Positions 23,712-36,069 of a stretch of 64,000 nt of DNA are shown here, piece after piece (the stretch's first letter is position 1; every line of letters begins with the position of its first letter). A program made the position numbers and the translations under genes. Source of the DNA: Hepsetus odoe (lineage: Eukaryota > Chordata > Actinopteri > Characiformes > Hepsetidae); contig CM029393.1 in NCBI GenBank assembly GCA_017165825.1, forward strand, positions 2,577,520-2,641,519. The letters run 5' to 3'. The notes under the pieces were generated by a model. The model was not told the origin of the DNA and searched no databases. It worked only from the letters and a program-made list of their open reading frames with translations.

Positions 23712-24769
23712 GTGCAAACATCTGTCACTAATGTATGAATACCTGTGTACGTTTCCTGTGGGACTAGGATTTCTGTGCATTGTTGTAAAACATTCACAAT
23801 AATGTGGGCCAAGGGTTTCGTCAGTGAGATAAGCCTGCAGAAACCAGCTTTGGTAGTTTAATTTCTTAATCTACAAGTCAGGCCAGATTAGTCTTGATTG
23901 GGCAGTGGGTGCCATATGTGACCTACAATCTGCACACACTGTTGTATTGGCAGGCTGTAAGGGTCAGCAATCTCCCTGAGCAAAGGTTGCCATGGGAACG
24001 ACCTCTGAATCCTCCAGCCTGCTGTTTCGAGCTGCCCCTTACACATCTTAGGGCAAAAAATTGTTGTGGATTCCTTTATGCCAGTCTTATAGTTTTCTGC
24101 TCCATTTCCTGACTGTACTATGGCCCGCAGTTCAGCTGTTACATATACATACACACTTGTGCACCACACACACACAGATGCATGTGTGAATGTTTTAGCT
24201 GTGCATGTATTTGTCTACAGCGTTGACCTATATCACTTTTCACAGTGCACAATACATTTTTCATCTCCCAAGTGTCTGCAGGAATAAAAAAAATATATTT
24301 TATATATATAATATATGATTTGATTGCTTTATAAAAAGACTATACGGCCAACAAATGTCTGCTGTCATGTCCAATAACTTCACATCAATTGACCCTGCTG
24401 TCTTGTCCTTATAATGGGACTAAAGCGATATACTTGCTAAGCTAGTTCATGCCACAGCCCCACTCATAGATGATGAAGTTTTGTATTCTGAGGCTATGCA
24501 ATATTATTAGATTACATTTTCTATTTGTACCTCTCGAGCCAAATTCTTATTACATTGTCATTATGATGCTTAGACAGAGTATAACTCAGCAAATTGTAGA
24601 CTGTTTTGTAAGCTAATGTAATACAAATTACTGTAAAACAAATTTTTGCTGGTTTTGATAGAAATGTGTCAGAAGATAAAGTGCATTGCAGTTTGTATGT
24701 GAGGATGTGTGGTCACGGACAGTCAGAGTGCCCATGCTGTGTGTGTGTGTGGTTGACCTGGAGAAGAGA

Positions 24770-25125
24770 TGGCTCCAGGATGCCAAATGGGAAGAAAGCA
24801 AGCTGGTGGATGCAGTGTGATGCTCTGGGCAATGCTCTGCTGGGAAGTCTTGTGTTCTGTCATTCATGTAGATGTTACTTGTACCACCTACCTAAACAAT
24901 GTCGCAGGCCAAGTAGGCCACTTCATTCCTACATTATTCCTTTTTGGCAGTTGCCTCTTTAATCAGGATAAAGTGCAGGTTTCAAGAACATGACACTTGG
25001 GCTCCAAAATGCCCAGAGCTAACATCCAGATACCATATCAACCTTTCTGATGTCTTCTGGAAGCTATGCCTTGAAGAGTTAGAGTTGTTCTGGTGGCATG
25101 AGGGGAATTAATATTAATGTCTGAT
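24770..25125 (+). pseudogene. Tc1/mariner transposase relic, second family
   Basis: Plus-strand relic of the catalytic C-terminal half of a Tc1-like transposase. The frame at 24769-24993 reads GGCSVMLWAMLCWEVL, then IHVDVTCTTYLNNVAGQVG.., LFLFGSCLFNQDKVQ. The expected family form is GSVMLWG.., HVDVTLTRTTYLNIVADQVHPFM.., GLFQQDNAPCH; so the second catalytic Asp is retained in NQDKVQ but the surrounding motif is broken. Downstream DNA matches the family C-terminus to GAGTTGTTCTGGTGGCATGA. No terminal repeats are seen and the 5' half is missing. This family differs from the element at 13.7-15.0 kb. Confidence 0.7.
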
Positions 25126-25173
25126 GTTTATTATACCCTTGCCCATTGGCATTGATGTGTGTGTGTGTGTCAA

Positions 25174-26128
25174 TAGTACTGTGTAAAAATCCCTAATTTC
25201 TGAATATTTTGCTTCCAAATAACCAGAATAGGAAGAGGAATAGGAATAGGAATAGTTCTCCAAGCTTCCTTAAGATAAAGTTAATGACTTTTATTTTCAG
25301 TCCAGTCACTGTACCCTGACCAGTTCCTGAGCCTGACCTGTTCATTAAGCCATCTAACTTAAGGCATGAAGAAACAGGTGTAAAAGTTTTAGGCAGGTGT
25401 GGAAAAATTGCTGTAAACAAAGAACGCTTTCAGAAATATCATTAATGATTGTTTATTTTGATCAATTTATAAAATGCAAAGTGAGCGAACAAAAGAAAAA
25501 TCTAAATCAAATCAATATCTGGTGTTACTACATTTTGCCTTCAAACCAGCATCGCCCTTTTCTGGCCTCTAATAGAGCCCTGATCTCAACATCATCCATG
25601 TGTCTGGATCACATGAAGAGACAGAAGGATGTGAGGAAGCTACATCCACAGAAGATCTGTGGTTAGTTCTCCAAGATGTTTGGAACAACCGACCAGCCGA
25701 GTTCCTTCAAAAACTGTGTGCAAGTGTAGCTAGAAGAACTGATGCTGTTTTGAAGGCAAAGGGTGGTCACACCAATATTGATTTGATTTAGATTCTCTTT
25801 TGTTCATTCATCATGCGTATGACTGATGAAAATAAATGATTAACACTTCCATTTTTTAAAAGCACTATCCACACCTGCCTAAAACTTTTGCACATTACTG
25901 TATATTGCTGACTGGCCGAATGCTGAGTGGTTAGAATGTCTTGTGTCTTGTATGTGCTTTGCAGTCTGTCATAGTAAAACATTCGTTCCCATTTCTTTAA
26001 ATATATTAACCCAATATGATATAATATACAAGATGTTTACAGACATAAAATGGGATTTTTGCACCAACATGATGACTCCCTTAAATATAAAGAAAGGAGT
26101 GGCTCAAGACGTTTGCACAATGCTGTAC
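25174..26128. mobile_element. family-2 Tc1-type MITE, split by a family-1 MITE
   Basis: Left part 25174-25373 starts TAGTACTGTGTAAAAAT and contains TATTTTCAGTCCAGTCACTG and TGACCAGTTCCTGAG. These match 33712-33800 in the block starting 33599. The right part 25903-26128 contains GAGTGGTTAGAATG, CATTCGTTCCCATTTCTTT, TTTTTGCACCAACATGATGA and the terminal AGTGGCTCAAGACGTTTGCA. These match the MITE at 48461-48725. The middle is occupied by a separate MITE at 25374-25902. Confidence 0.75.
25374..25902. mobile_element. family-1 Tc1-type MITE, most complete copy
   Basis: About 530 bases with both ends: left TAAAAGTTTTAGGCAGGTGT and right ACACCTGCCTAAAACTTTTG, followed by CACATTACTGTA. The plus-strand frame at 25600-25791 (LVLQDVWNNRPAEFLQKL, then CASVARRTDAVLKAKGG) is the C-terminus of the parental Tc1 transposase. 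The rest of the parental gene is deleted. It lies inside the family-2 MITE. Confidence 0.85.
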
Positions 26129-26129
26129 A

Positions 26130-27695
26130 TCCTAAAGTCTAAAAGAATGAATAAGAAAGTAGCATGTTTCGTTTCTTTGAGGGACAAAGAGAGGTTGATA
26201 CTAATCAGTCACATAAATTCTGTTGTTTTTTTTTTAAACCCACAATTAATGGGAACATTCTAAAGAAGATAAGCTCTATAATATGTTCATTCAGTGAGGA
26301 CTACATGTTGAAAATTAATCAGTTCATTAATATTTACTAACCGTTATGTATGAGCTAGCCAAAAACTAATCCAGTCAAAATTTTCAAAAGATTACATAAA
26401 ACTTTAGTAAATAAAACAGAATTTATTGAGGTTGTTATGCAATTTCTTGTTAAACAAATGCTTTGCTCATGCTAATGTGTTATTAAATATATGAATAAAT
26501 ATGCAGTTTTAAGTCATGCGGAAAAACAAGTAAAATTATCCACAAAAAGCCATAATGTTGCATCACGACTACGACCCAAAGGATTAACATGCTCTGAATG
26601 ACCCCAATTTCTTTTAGTCCACTGTGACAAAACAGTTCTGACCAGCAGAGGGCCAGACATACAGATGAGAGATATACCAAACACACACTTTATTAAAATA
26701 ACAACAGAAAATGCTTGGATGATAATTAGTGCTGTGAGTATTTCAAATCAATATGGAATAATATTGATAATATTATGCGAAAGATTATTGATCATCATTC
26801 AAAAATACAATCAAATTAATTATTTACCTTCAAAATGCAGAGCTTTTAGAGAGCAGAGGTACAAATGTGCCCTGAGGAGCTCAGAGCTGTAATTCTTTAC
26901 AGCCAACATATTCCTGAAGAGGCTGAAATGGGTGCCGCCACACAGTCCAGAGAATGATTAAAATAACACCCCTGATGATATATCTAGGCAATATCTTCCA
27001 GATGCTCAATCTCGGTTTGGGGGGATACATTCAAGCCAAACCCACATCAGCATCAGATTCTCATGAGGCTTTGAGAAAGGCCAGCACTTTGGATAGAGAT
27101 ATAGAGAACGATGTCAAGTTGACATGACTTGAAAATCATCTTGTCCTTTTCTGCCTAATAGTTACACCTAGACTAAGCTTTTCTTGCACAAATGTTTCCA
27201 AGTATACAGACTAATATACCTTATAGCACTGTGATCTTCAACTCAGATGAAATTCTAAAAATGAAAAAATGAAGTAGAAAACTTAGGGATGACTGGTACT
27301 CACTTGTTATTCCTCTTTAATCAAACGACTTATTGAAACTGAAACCCCTATAATTTTCTAATAAACTCAAGAATTCCCCTCCATAATCATAAGCCAATAA
27401 CCCCAACTCCTCATTCTCCATCTCCATCTGATTCAGAACCAAAGCTTAAAAGTACGTTTTTTAAATCTACGGTTCCAATTACTGTTGTTGGAGGGTTGGT
27501 AATGCTTGAGAAGCATGTGTTCTGGCCAGTGTTACTGTAAACATAGATTAAAAAAGGGAAATCCCAGCACAATGAAAACTCCCAAACTGAACGAATAAAT
27601 AAAAAATTTATAACAATCAGAATACTAATAAAATATATAATAAAAACAGCAGCAGCAACAATAATAATAATACAAATATTAAAAGGGACTTATCT
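26130..27695. other. unannotated intergenic stretch
   Basis: AT-rich; 26880-27130 is slightly more GC-rich. No exon or repeat family recognised. Confidence 0.45.
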
Positions 27696-27698
27696 GTT

Positions 27699-27726
27699 AT
27701 CTATCTACATTCATCTATCTATCTAT

Positions 27727-27825
<99 letters not shown>
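27699..27825. repeat. (TATC)n-(TA)n-(GATA)n palindromic satellite
   Basis: CTATCTATC-type units on the left, about 55 bases of TA in the middle and GATA units on the right (27791-27824). The two flanks are reverse complements, so the block can fold into a single hairpin. Confidence 0.9.
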
Positions 27826-27958
27826 CATTTATAACACAATTTTACTGTTAATGTAATTGATAATTATGTTAATTAAAACAAATATTTTTTTAATTATTTA
27901 TTTTTAGAATATACAGACAAATCTAAAAAGGCATAAAAATAACACCTTTAAAACATAG

Positions 27959-28068
27959 CTTAAATATTTAAATGATTTAATCAAAAATAATTATAAAATG
28001 TTGTGTGTGTGCATATTGATTCTATACAGTTTTTAACTGTATTTTTTTTTAACTTAGTCTAATAACTG
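27959..28068 (+). repeat. unknown 110-bp interspersed repeat, copy 1
   Basis: Aligns without gaps over 110 bases to 36147-36256 with about 13 mismatches by eye. Shared blocks are CTTAAATATTTAAAT, GTGTGTGTGCATAT and TTTTTAACTGTATTTTTT. Both copies lie just downstream of a GATA/TATC satellite. No coding capacity. Confidence 0.8.
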
Positions 28069-31000
28069 AAGATAACTAATCATAACATGCATAATAATTT
28101 CCTAACAGGCATCTCCCACATTTATAATTCATGCCTAAATTGTAGTATTGCTTAAATATTTTGTTTTAAAATATATTATATTTATTTTCAATAAATGCAT
28201 TGTAAATTATATTGATCTTCAAAATGAATTCAGCTTTTAAATTAATCATTCAAGCAGAATTAGTCCCAACAGCTGTTATTAGATATACATTATATTGGCA
28301 CACCCTTTCATACTTGGCCAGGCTAAAAGCTTTGTTAACTAAAAAAGCAACTTAATGTAGAAAAGGCTGAGTGTTGTGTGGACACTAATGAGCACTCTCC
28401 TGCTGTTTTAATGAATGAGTAACTCTCCCAGAGGCAGATGTCGACATTGTGCCATCGTGCTTGTTAAGTGTAGGTCACAACAAATTTATCCTGACTCAGC
28501 TCATTCAGAGCGCATCGGAAAAGGCCATATGTGGGACTTGTGATGGCTTTAGTCTACCGGACGGCAGTATCTGCCTGTAAATAGGGGATTTTCACTTTGT
28601 ATCACAGTGGGTCGACGAGAGCCTTGGTGAGATGTCTGGCACACTAAAGGCCATGCGACTGGACCGACTGGCCTGAGTTAGGCCAGTGAAAAATCTGAAG
28701 TCACAGTAGGCAATCCTATTAGCCTCCTGAATCCTGTTTTCCATCAGTCTGTTTCCACAGGTGGAAGGGGACCCACACATAAAAATCTCTGTGGAATGCT
28801 GAGAGCTTTTCATGTGTTTCAGCAAAGCCGTCAAAATTAAGATGTAAAATCTGAAAGCCTTCCAGATACTTCCTTCATGTCTCGACCTTAAAAACAAAAA
28901 ATTAATCATGGGACTTGGCTAAATAAAATGTCACACTAAATATAACATTTTATGTTAGAGGTAAGTCTGTATATGTTGGCTCTGGTTGAATAATGACTTG
29001 ATTATTCAATCATTTAATAAGTTGAATGTTTCTAAGCCAAACTCACCAGAATGGTTAACAGTGGTAGTAATAGGAACCAGACGTCTTGAGAGTTTAACAT
29101 AACTCAAAGCTTCCTTACAATCATTACAAATGCATTGCCTAATGCATGAGACCTTGTTTTACGGTTCTGAGACAAGATTTTTAAAAATGAATTCCCCTTG
29201 GATGCCTTGGAAAATATATATTTTATAACAGTCATCATAATTAAAGTTTGTCTTCTGCTTATCAGACACTTTGAATTACGTTGTTTACAGTGTCCCGTTA
29301 TAATAATACAGGTATAATAAAAAAAGCAGTGCATGTCCTCTACAGTTTTCAGACTTCAGACCCCCGCTATTAGTTTGAATTGTTTTTAATTCATTTTTAC
29401 TACACACCATTTAATGTAATGGGCATAATATGTAAATTATGTAATTTACCCCAAAAATGCTTCACCAGAATGTAGCTCACATATGCTTGTTTGTTCTTGT
29501 TTAATGCAAAAAATTTTGGAAAGTGATGTCAAAATCAAAACCAGACAAATCCGCATGACAAGGACTGCAATCATCTTTCAAATGTGAATGTAAAATATAC
29601 ACTTCATGGTAAGAATGAAGCAGCCAGAATTAAATTGACTCAATGCACATGACTTGTGCTGTTAATGATTATGTTTATGCAATATGTAGCTATATATGTA
29701 GCAATAAAGATCTTTGTAACTAATCAGTTGGTGTAGAAATGACTGTTTCTGTAGTTTTTATGATAACTCACTCTTACAGCAAGGCTTAGGGGCTAACTAA
29801 GCCTTCCTACTGAAATCATCAAGAAAAACCCAAAAAACAATTTTCAGCACATTTAAGTGTTTCATTTTGCTTGTTGAATTTAATGACACACAGGGGAAAA
29901 AAAATAACAAAATACAAACTTTTGCAAATAACACATTAAAAGTTATATACATTTTCTGAAAGATAAAATTCAGATTACATTTTGTTGAGGAATGAAAATA
30001 GGTTTGGGTAATGTAACAATATATATTATTGTTGTGAAAAATTGTCTCAAAATATTTTTCCGACTATATCATGACACGGTCGGATAAGAGCACCAACCAA
30101 CTGCATTTTCCAATGCAAGCACAGTATAAATATTGATAAATATAAATCTATTTAATTCCTATGTACTTACAATTTTGATAGTATTTTTATTTGATTAAAA
30201 AGTATAATTATATATCTAATTTAAAAAATGATATATATGTATATAAATGAATATATATATATATATAATTTTTGCCATTTACCACCATACCACCACTAAC
30301 ATCCAGAGGCAAATGATTAAACCAAAAGAAAAAGACCTTAAGGTCATTATTTTGGAGTACAACCACTAGTTGCATTGAACTATGCAAAGTAAAAAAAAAA
30401 ATTATAATAATAAATAAATAAAACAATAACTTGGCTGCTTAGCTTCATATAACTTATTTTATCTCCATGAAAAGAAGGTAAAGTTTAATAAACAATTTGC
30501 ACATCCCTTGCACACGAATACATCAATACAAGCAATGTGGCAATGTAGTAATAAGTTTTTTCATGAGCAATAAAACCATTACACTGAATCTTCTTGCAAC
30601 GCTTCCTCACTCGTTGTCTGGAGTGACCCTTTAAATGCTTCGCAACCAGCTCCAGAATATGACCTGAACCTGAATTCTGCTCCCCAGGATTAATCACAAG
30701 GCTAAAATCCCTGATGCTCCTTAATTACCAGCACATAACTTGCATTAGTAATGTCTGAATTTTAACCTATGATCTAAGTTCCAGTAAAATAATGGGGGGA
30801 AAAAACCCCCTTTGCGAGAGTTTTGAGCTTCAAACTGGTGAAGGAGTCATCCCTATAAAAGCTGCAGTCATTTCTCAAGCCGGACTGGCTGTTGTTTCTG
30901 TGGGAGATGAAGCCGGGCTGCTGTGGATGGAAGTGTTTCACATCAGCGTTTTGCTCAGCATGTTGCCCAGCAGCCCCCCAACTTTATGGCTTTATGGTGG

Positions 31001-33595
31001 GGACAGGCCTGCATTTAACAGTCCCTCAGACTCAAAGCTCAGGACGCAGGTTTTTATCGCCAAAATAAATTCAAGTCTGTTTCTGGAAAACAGGGCCCCC
31101 TGTTAAAATGACTTAAATGACGGACACACAAAACCCTCCCCAACCCTCTGACCCTAGGCTTAGTATTCGGTAACTATTAGTGCTATACATAAATTGTTTG
31201 TTAATCTGTCATGTAAAAATCCTTTGCATTGTGAAAAATCACATCTGTTCCATCTGTGCATTTTAACTAATCAAAAATGTTGCATTGTATCACATTGTAT
31301 CACTAGACAATGTTTTTTTTTAATATATCATATTAAACGAGATATAGGGTTTATTACATTTAATAACATTGGCTCGTTATGAAAATGTCTTTGAACTATT
31401 CAGCAAATTCCATTACTCATTCAGTAATGCCTATGAAATTCATCGTACAATCACCACGAATTATTAAACTGCTCTAAGATGCTCGGCTTCTGTTCTAGCT
31501 GCTTATTCAGTGCCAGCAATAAATTCCTTAGAAACATGAATTCTTATGAATTACCAGGTATCTACTATGAATTGCTCAGTAACTATAATGCATTACTTGG
31601 CAACTGTTATTAATGAATCAGTTTTTTATTATGAATCGGCAAGAACTTACTCAGTAACTACAATGGATTATTTAGTACTTACAATGAATTACTCAGTATC
31701 TATATTTTAACTAGTTATTCAGTTTCTCTTAGGAATTTTCCCATATTGATTCATCTCTTACTGAGTCAAAGTTTTTTACAGTGATTTTGAAAGGAACTGG
31801 ACATCTGAATCTTTTAAGGCTTCCAGGAGCTCTCTCAGAGTTAGTCACTGCACCAAATGGTTATAAATACATAGTTCTGTGTTAATCTTTTGGATGACAA
31901 TGAAAAAAAGTCACCAAAGAACATTTCTGAAAAATGGTAATTAGATTTATCCATCAAATTACAATTTTTGACATCTCTGAATACAAATAAATGTTGACTG
32001 GTCATTTTGGACATTAAATAAAATTGCAGCTTTTGTATTATACACAGGGGATTCCTGGTTCTTATTACCACTATTATAAACATGTTTGAGTTTTTTTTTT
32101 TATTTTTATTTTTCTATAATGCACCATTTTCACATCTAACCACCCTGTTCTTTACATCTCAGCAATGACATTTTATAGACATTTTTAATAGTAATGGTAG
32201 AATTCCCGATTATTAACTATAGTGAATGATTAAGTTACAATTTGAAGGAAATGCTATAAATGATTAACTACTATGGACTTTTGCAAGTTATGCCATTATG
32301 AAAGTAAATAATAAAAATGTGTGCCCAGAAACGGGCCCTCAGAGTTTAAAGGGTTAAATGCCTAACATCAATCATCGGGGCTTTTGCTCAAGAGCCCCAG
32401 AACCTCTCTAGGTGGACCTGTCCTAATTGATACAGCGCTCCTCACATAAATCGATGATTGCTCCAGCAGCCATGCTGAAAGGCTTTTTGGGGAAGCTGTA
32501 GCACCAAAGCTCCAGTAACGTTCCTCAGGTGGACCAAAAACGTCTGGAGAAAAGTGGCTTTCATTAAAAGCCTGAAACACAAGCTGCCCGTCCGAGAGCT
32601 TTGTTCGCTTTCCAAATGCAGATTAGCATGTGGATTCCCTTTCAAATGTCTCTTGCATTCTGTCAGACTCCTAGTAGCCACATATATAATCCCGAGCAGT
32701 GCTTTCGGTGCTTTCTTCAGTGTGCACCTGTGTGCCCATTTTATACCCGACCATGTATGTAACTGTACACCAAGCATATGCATGCATTCCTTTGGGGGAG
32801 AAATGGGGTAATAATACAGGTTTGATCTGATATCTACTTGAGGTCAGAACTGATTTCATTTCTTTTAAAACACTTCCAGAGCTCTAATTACATTGGCTAT
32901 TACGCTGAATGGTTTGGCTCATAAAAACGCTAATTTTGTTAAAAAAGAGATCGTAAAACAGTATGCCTTATATGTGAAATAAGATATAAACAATATAGAA
33001 TAGCCCCAGATGTCTAATTTTGACCAATAACAGCGATTTCAGTTGAAAAACAGCAAAAGAGAGGCCCTCAGAAAAGGCTGCAGGAGTGATAGTCTTGCGT
33101 GTTATTCCTATTTTGGTAAAGAAGGCCTAAACTCTTTATTCTCGAAGGTGATTTCACAGCTACTTTCATGTCTGAGAATAAGTATCTGTACAAAAGGTCT
33201 TATCTCTGACCTGTAAGGGTGTGGTATGTCAAAGCCTAATCCACGTCAGAGTCATAGGTCAGGGATCAAACACACACACACCTACCAGAAAGACCATCAC
33301 TTTAGCGACTACCTTCCTCAAGTTCTGGAGGCCACAAACCCTCTTAAATTACAGATACGCCAGAGGCGACTTGAGTGCTTTGCAAAAAGAAGGAGGGTAG
33401 ACTTTAATGGGTATGGTCTTTAGCGGCTCATTGCTTTTCATGTGTGCAATAAAAGTGGCAATCATTGGCTTAAGAAAGATTTAGTTGAAGGGAAACTGCG
33501 AAGGGTGATTAGTTTTGGTTAATCACTTAATGTCCTTAAATTAGTTTGTTGAGACAAATATTATTGTATCTTGCAAGTGTATGCATTGCAAAGTT
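28069..33595. other. intergenic stretch, AT-rich with scattered GC-richer blocks
   Basis: Blocks at about 28380-28900, 30590-31130 and 32340-32820 are less AT-rich and could be conserved regulatory elements; reading frames there (up to 113 codons at 32442-32783 minus) show no domains. 31400-31735 is a degenerate tandem repeat. No exon recognised. Confidence 0.4.
31400..31735. repeat. degenerate minisatellite-like tandem repeat
   Basis: Diverged units of roughly 20-32 bases centred on TGAATTACTCAGTAACTACA recur: TATGAATTGCTCAGTAACTA, AATGCATTACTTGGCAACTG, ACTTACTCAGTAACTACAAT, GGATTATTTAGTACTTACAA and TGAATTACTCAGTATCTAT. Spacing is irregular, as in an old array. Confidence 0.6.
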
Positions 33596-33598
33596 TGA

Positions 33599-33930
33599 TA
33601 GTATTGTGCAAAGGTTTTGAGCCACCCCTCATTCTTTCATATTGTAATTTCAATAAGACAGACTTTCTTGCATTTTTTTAAAAATATATTGTTGAGGAAT
33701 AGTTTTCCAGGCTTTCTTGAGGATAACGTTTTTAGCTCTCATTTTCAGTCCAGTCCCTATACCTGACCAGTTACTGAGGACTCTTTTTATGTTTGTTAAG
33801 CCACACAGTGACCTACATATGAATGATACGAATCATTCAGGCATAATAAAGCCTTCGAGGATGCAGGGAAGGAGCAGGTGCAGATCATTAAAGATTATAA
33901 TACAGGCAGTAGAATTAATATTACTTTTAC
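33599..33930. mobile_element. left part of family-2 Tc1-type MITE
   Basis: Starts TAGTATTGTGCAAAGGTTTT then GAGCCACCCCTCATTCTTTC, and contains TTTTCAGTCCAGTCCCTATA and TGACCAGTTACTGAGGACTC. It is not followed by its own right half; a GATA tract and part of a family-1 MITE come next. Confidence 0.75.
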
Positions 33931-33942
33931 ACGTTTTAAGTA

Positions 33943-33971
33943 TAGATAGACAGACTGACAGATAGATAGAT
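33943..33971. repeat. (GATA/GACA)n microsatellite
   Basis: Short mixed GATA and GACA run at the junction of two MITE halves. Confidence 0.8.
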
Positions 33972-34575
33972 GGAGCCCTGATCTCAACATCATCCAGTGT
34001 GTCTGGATTACATGAAGAGACAGAAGGATGTGAGGAAGCCTACATCCACAGAAGATCTGTGGTTTGTTCTCCAAGATGTTTGGAACAACCTACCAGCCGA
34101 GTTCCTTCAAAAACTGTGTGCAAGTGTACCTAGAAGAGCTGGGATGTTGCTTGTAGGCAAAGGGTGGTCACACCAAATATTGATTTGATTTAGATTTCTC
34201 TTTTGTTCATTCACACTGGGGCAGTGGTGGCCTAGCTGTTAGGGCGTTAAATGATGATCGGAGGATCGGGGGTTCAACCTCTGTTGCCCTGAGGTACCCT
34301 TGAGCAAGGCACTGTCCCCATCACTGCTCCGGCGCTTTCAATAGCTGCCCACCGCTGCACGGGTTTGAGTGTGAAGGGTTAAATGCAGAGGTCCAATTTC
34401 TCGTTGTGGTTATGTGGTGTGTGCTGTGCCGTGGACTGCAAATGACAAGGGTTGTCACTTCCACTTTCACTGCATTTTGCTGATTGGATGAAAATAATGA
34501 TTAACACTTCCATTTCTGAGCTGCCTGTTTACAGCATTTTTTCACACTCCAAGCCAAAACTTTGCAAAGTACTGT

Positions 34576-34577
<2 letters not shown>
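33971..34577. mobile_element. right part of family-1 Tc1-type MITE, split by a SINE
   Basis: Contains GAGCCCTGATCTCAACATCA, a transposase C-terminal relic (33997-34170: LQDVWNNLPAEFLQKLCASV), CACACCAAATATTGATTTGA and the degraded right terminal repeat ACTTTGCAAAGTACTGTG. A family-2 SINE occupies 34218-34465. Confidence 0.85.
34218..34465 (+). repeat. tRNA-derived SINE, family 2, nested in a MITE
   Basis: GGGGCAGTGGTGGCCTAGCT head, B box GGGGGTTCAACC, GCCCTGAGGTACCCTTGAGC, CAATAGCTGCCCACCGCTGC, AAATGCAGAGGTCCAATTTC and tail ATGACAAGGGTTGTCACTTC. TTCAC flanks both sides (34210-34214 and 34466-34470), a possible target duplication, although TTCAC may also belong to the SINE tail. Confidence 0.9.

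Positions 34578-34647
<70 letters not shown>
34577..34647. repeat. (GATA)n microsatellite
   Basis: About 17 near-perfect GATA units beginning at the end of the MITE terminal repeat. Confidence 0.95.
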
Positions 34648-34858
34648 CTCACTGTTAAAATGTTTAATTCTATACTTTATGAACTGCATCTACAGCAAAC
34701 ATGGAATTATTTATAGAAACTGAATGACTTACAGAAGTAACTGAAACATTTGCAGGGGTTATTTAACAATTTCGAAGCACTAATCTAAAACCTTATATAA
34801 TAATACAATATTACAGGTTACATTATTGTTGTATTTACACTATAATCTAACATAAAAT

Positions 34859-35118
34859 AATTCCCATAACAACAACAAGGATAACGATAATGGATACAAC
34901 AAATAAATAAAAATAATAAATAAAGGGACAATAATAATATAATATAATATAATATAATATAATGTAATATAATATAATATAATATAATATAATATAATAT
35001 AATATAATATAATATAATATAATAATATAATATAATATAATATAATATAATATAATATAATATAATATAATATAATATAATATAATACAATTCCCATAAC
35101 AACAACGACGGTAACGGA
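34859..35118. repeat. (TATAA)n pentanucleotide array framed by direct repeats
   Basis: About 150 bases of TATAA-type pentamers (34936-35087) with two small interruptions. It lies between two copies of a 29-base sequence starting AATTCCCATAACAACAAC (34859-34887 and 35089-35117), which differ at four positions. Frames across it give poly(Ile-Tyr-Leu) peptides that are not genes. Confidence 0.95.
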
Positions 35119-35849
35119 GTCAAGCATTTAACATGATTTGGTTTAGAAGCGGGACATGAAGCTGCAGTCAGACAGAGAGAAAGAGTCAGTCATCTCTGTA
35201 GGTGGCACTGTTGCAGCAGTTTGACCATAAGCTTTGTCTACTGGTCAAAAATGCAGTCACTCCAGTCTGGTCCTGGATCACTTGCGATATATCTGTCATG
35301 GATGAAGTCTGAAACTCATGCTGCAGTTTCAACGTTAAACAGGTAACTGAATGCACAGTGTTTTCATGAAAACACCACAGGATGCTTGGACACAACACTG
35401 ATACTGGCCTGAAACACAATCAAAATTTCCAACAGTCACAAATGGCTATAAAAAGCCCAACTGAAATCTCAGCTTGCAGAAATGAGTTTAACCTAAGAAG
35501 ACCCCAGAAAGATGCTCTAGTTCACGTTTTCCATCAAACATCTCCTGCCTAATAATAACAATTAATAATTCCCAACATTGTGTTTACATTTCCACAATTT
35601 CTCCCTTTGAAGTGTTTCCTCCTTCAGATAAAAGAGAAAATCCATTCAGCTGCAGGAATGTTTGGGAGTGGGTGTTAAAGGCTGGGATTAGCTGAAAGTT
35701 AGTGAAGCTACAATTTCAATACAATAATAAATGACCTAGAAAACTTGAAGGGCTTTGTTTTACTCAAGGATCATTGAAGATCATACTATTATCTATTCTT
35801 TTACAAAACACTGCATGTTTATCTCATTAACAAATAATCATTGCAAGAA

Positions 35850-35889
35850 ACAGATATATATATATATATATATATAGTTACAGCTAGAC

Positions 35890-35948
<59 letters not shown>
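35850..35948. repeat. (TA)n and (GATA)n microsatellite
   Basis: A TA run near 35850-35876, then about 14 GATA units at 35891-35948. Confidence 0.95.
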
Positions 35949-36045
35949 ACTATCTCAATAAATCTAAAAGTAGCACAAATGAACAAAATAAAGATTCCAG
36001 TTAGACACTAAGGTTTCTAAATGATGAGTTACTATGGGGTGTATA

Positions 36046-36069
36046 TTTATCTATCTATCTGTCTATCTG

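Larger units (their letters stand above)
21303..24760. other. intergenic stretch, mostly featureless
   Basis: AT-rich. Contains a transposon-end fragment at 22394-22500 and a CAAA/AATA run at 23675-23711. 23880-24120 is slightly GC-richer with overlapping 72-95-codon frames on both strands that show no domain. No exon recognised. Confidence 0.45.

Noticed and set aside
25600..25791. 63-codon frame as a host gene
   Set aside because: It is the transposase C-terminus retained in a MITE; the same peptide recurs at 33997-34170.
34818..35127. Two frames of 95 and 101 codons rich in Ile-Tyr-Leu
   Set aside because: They are readings of the TATAA array.
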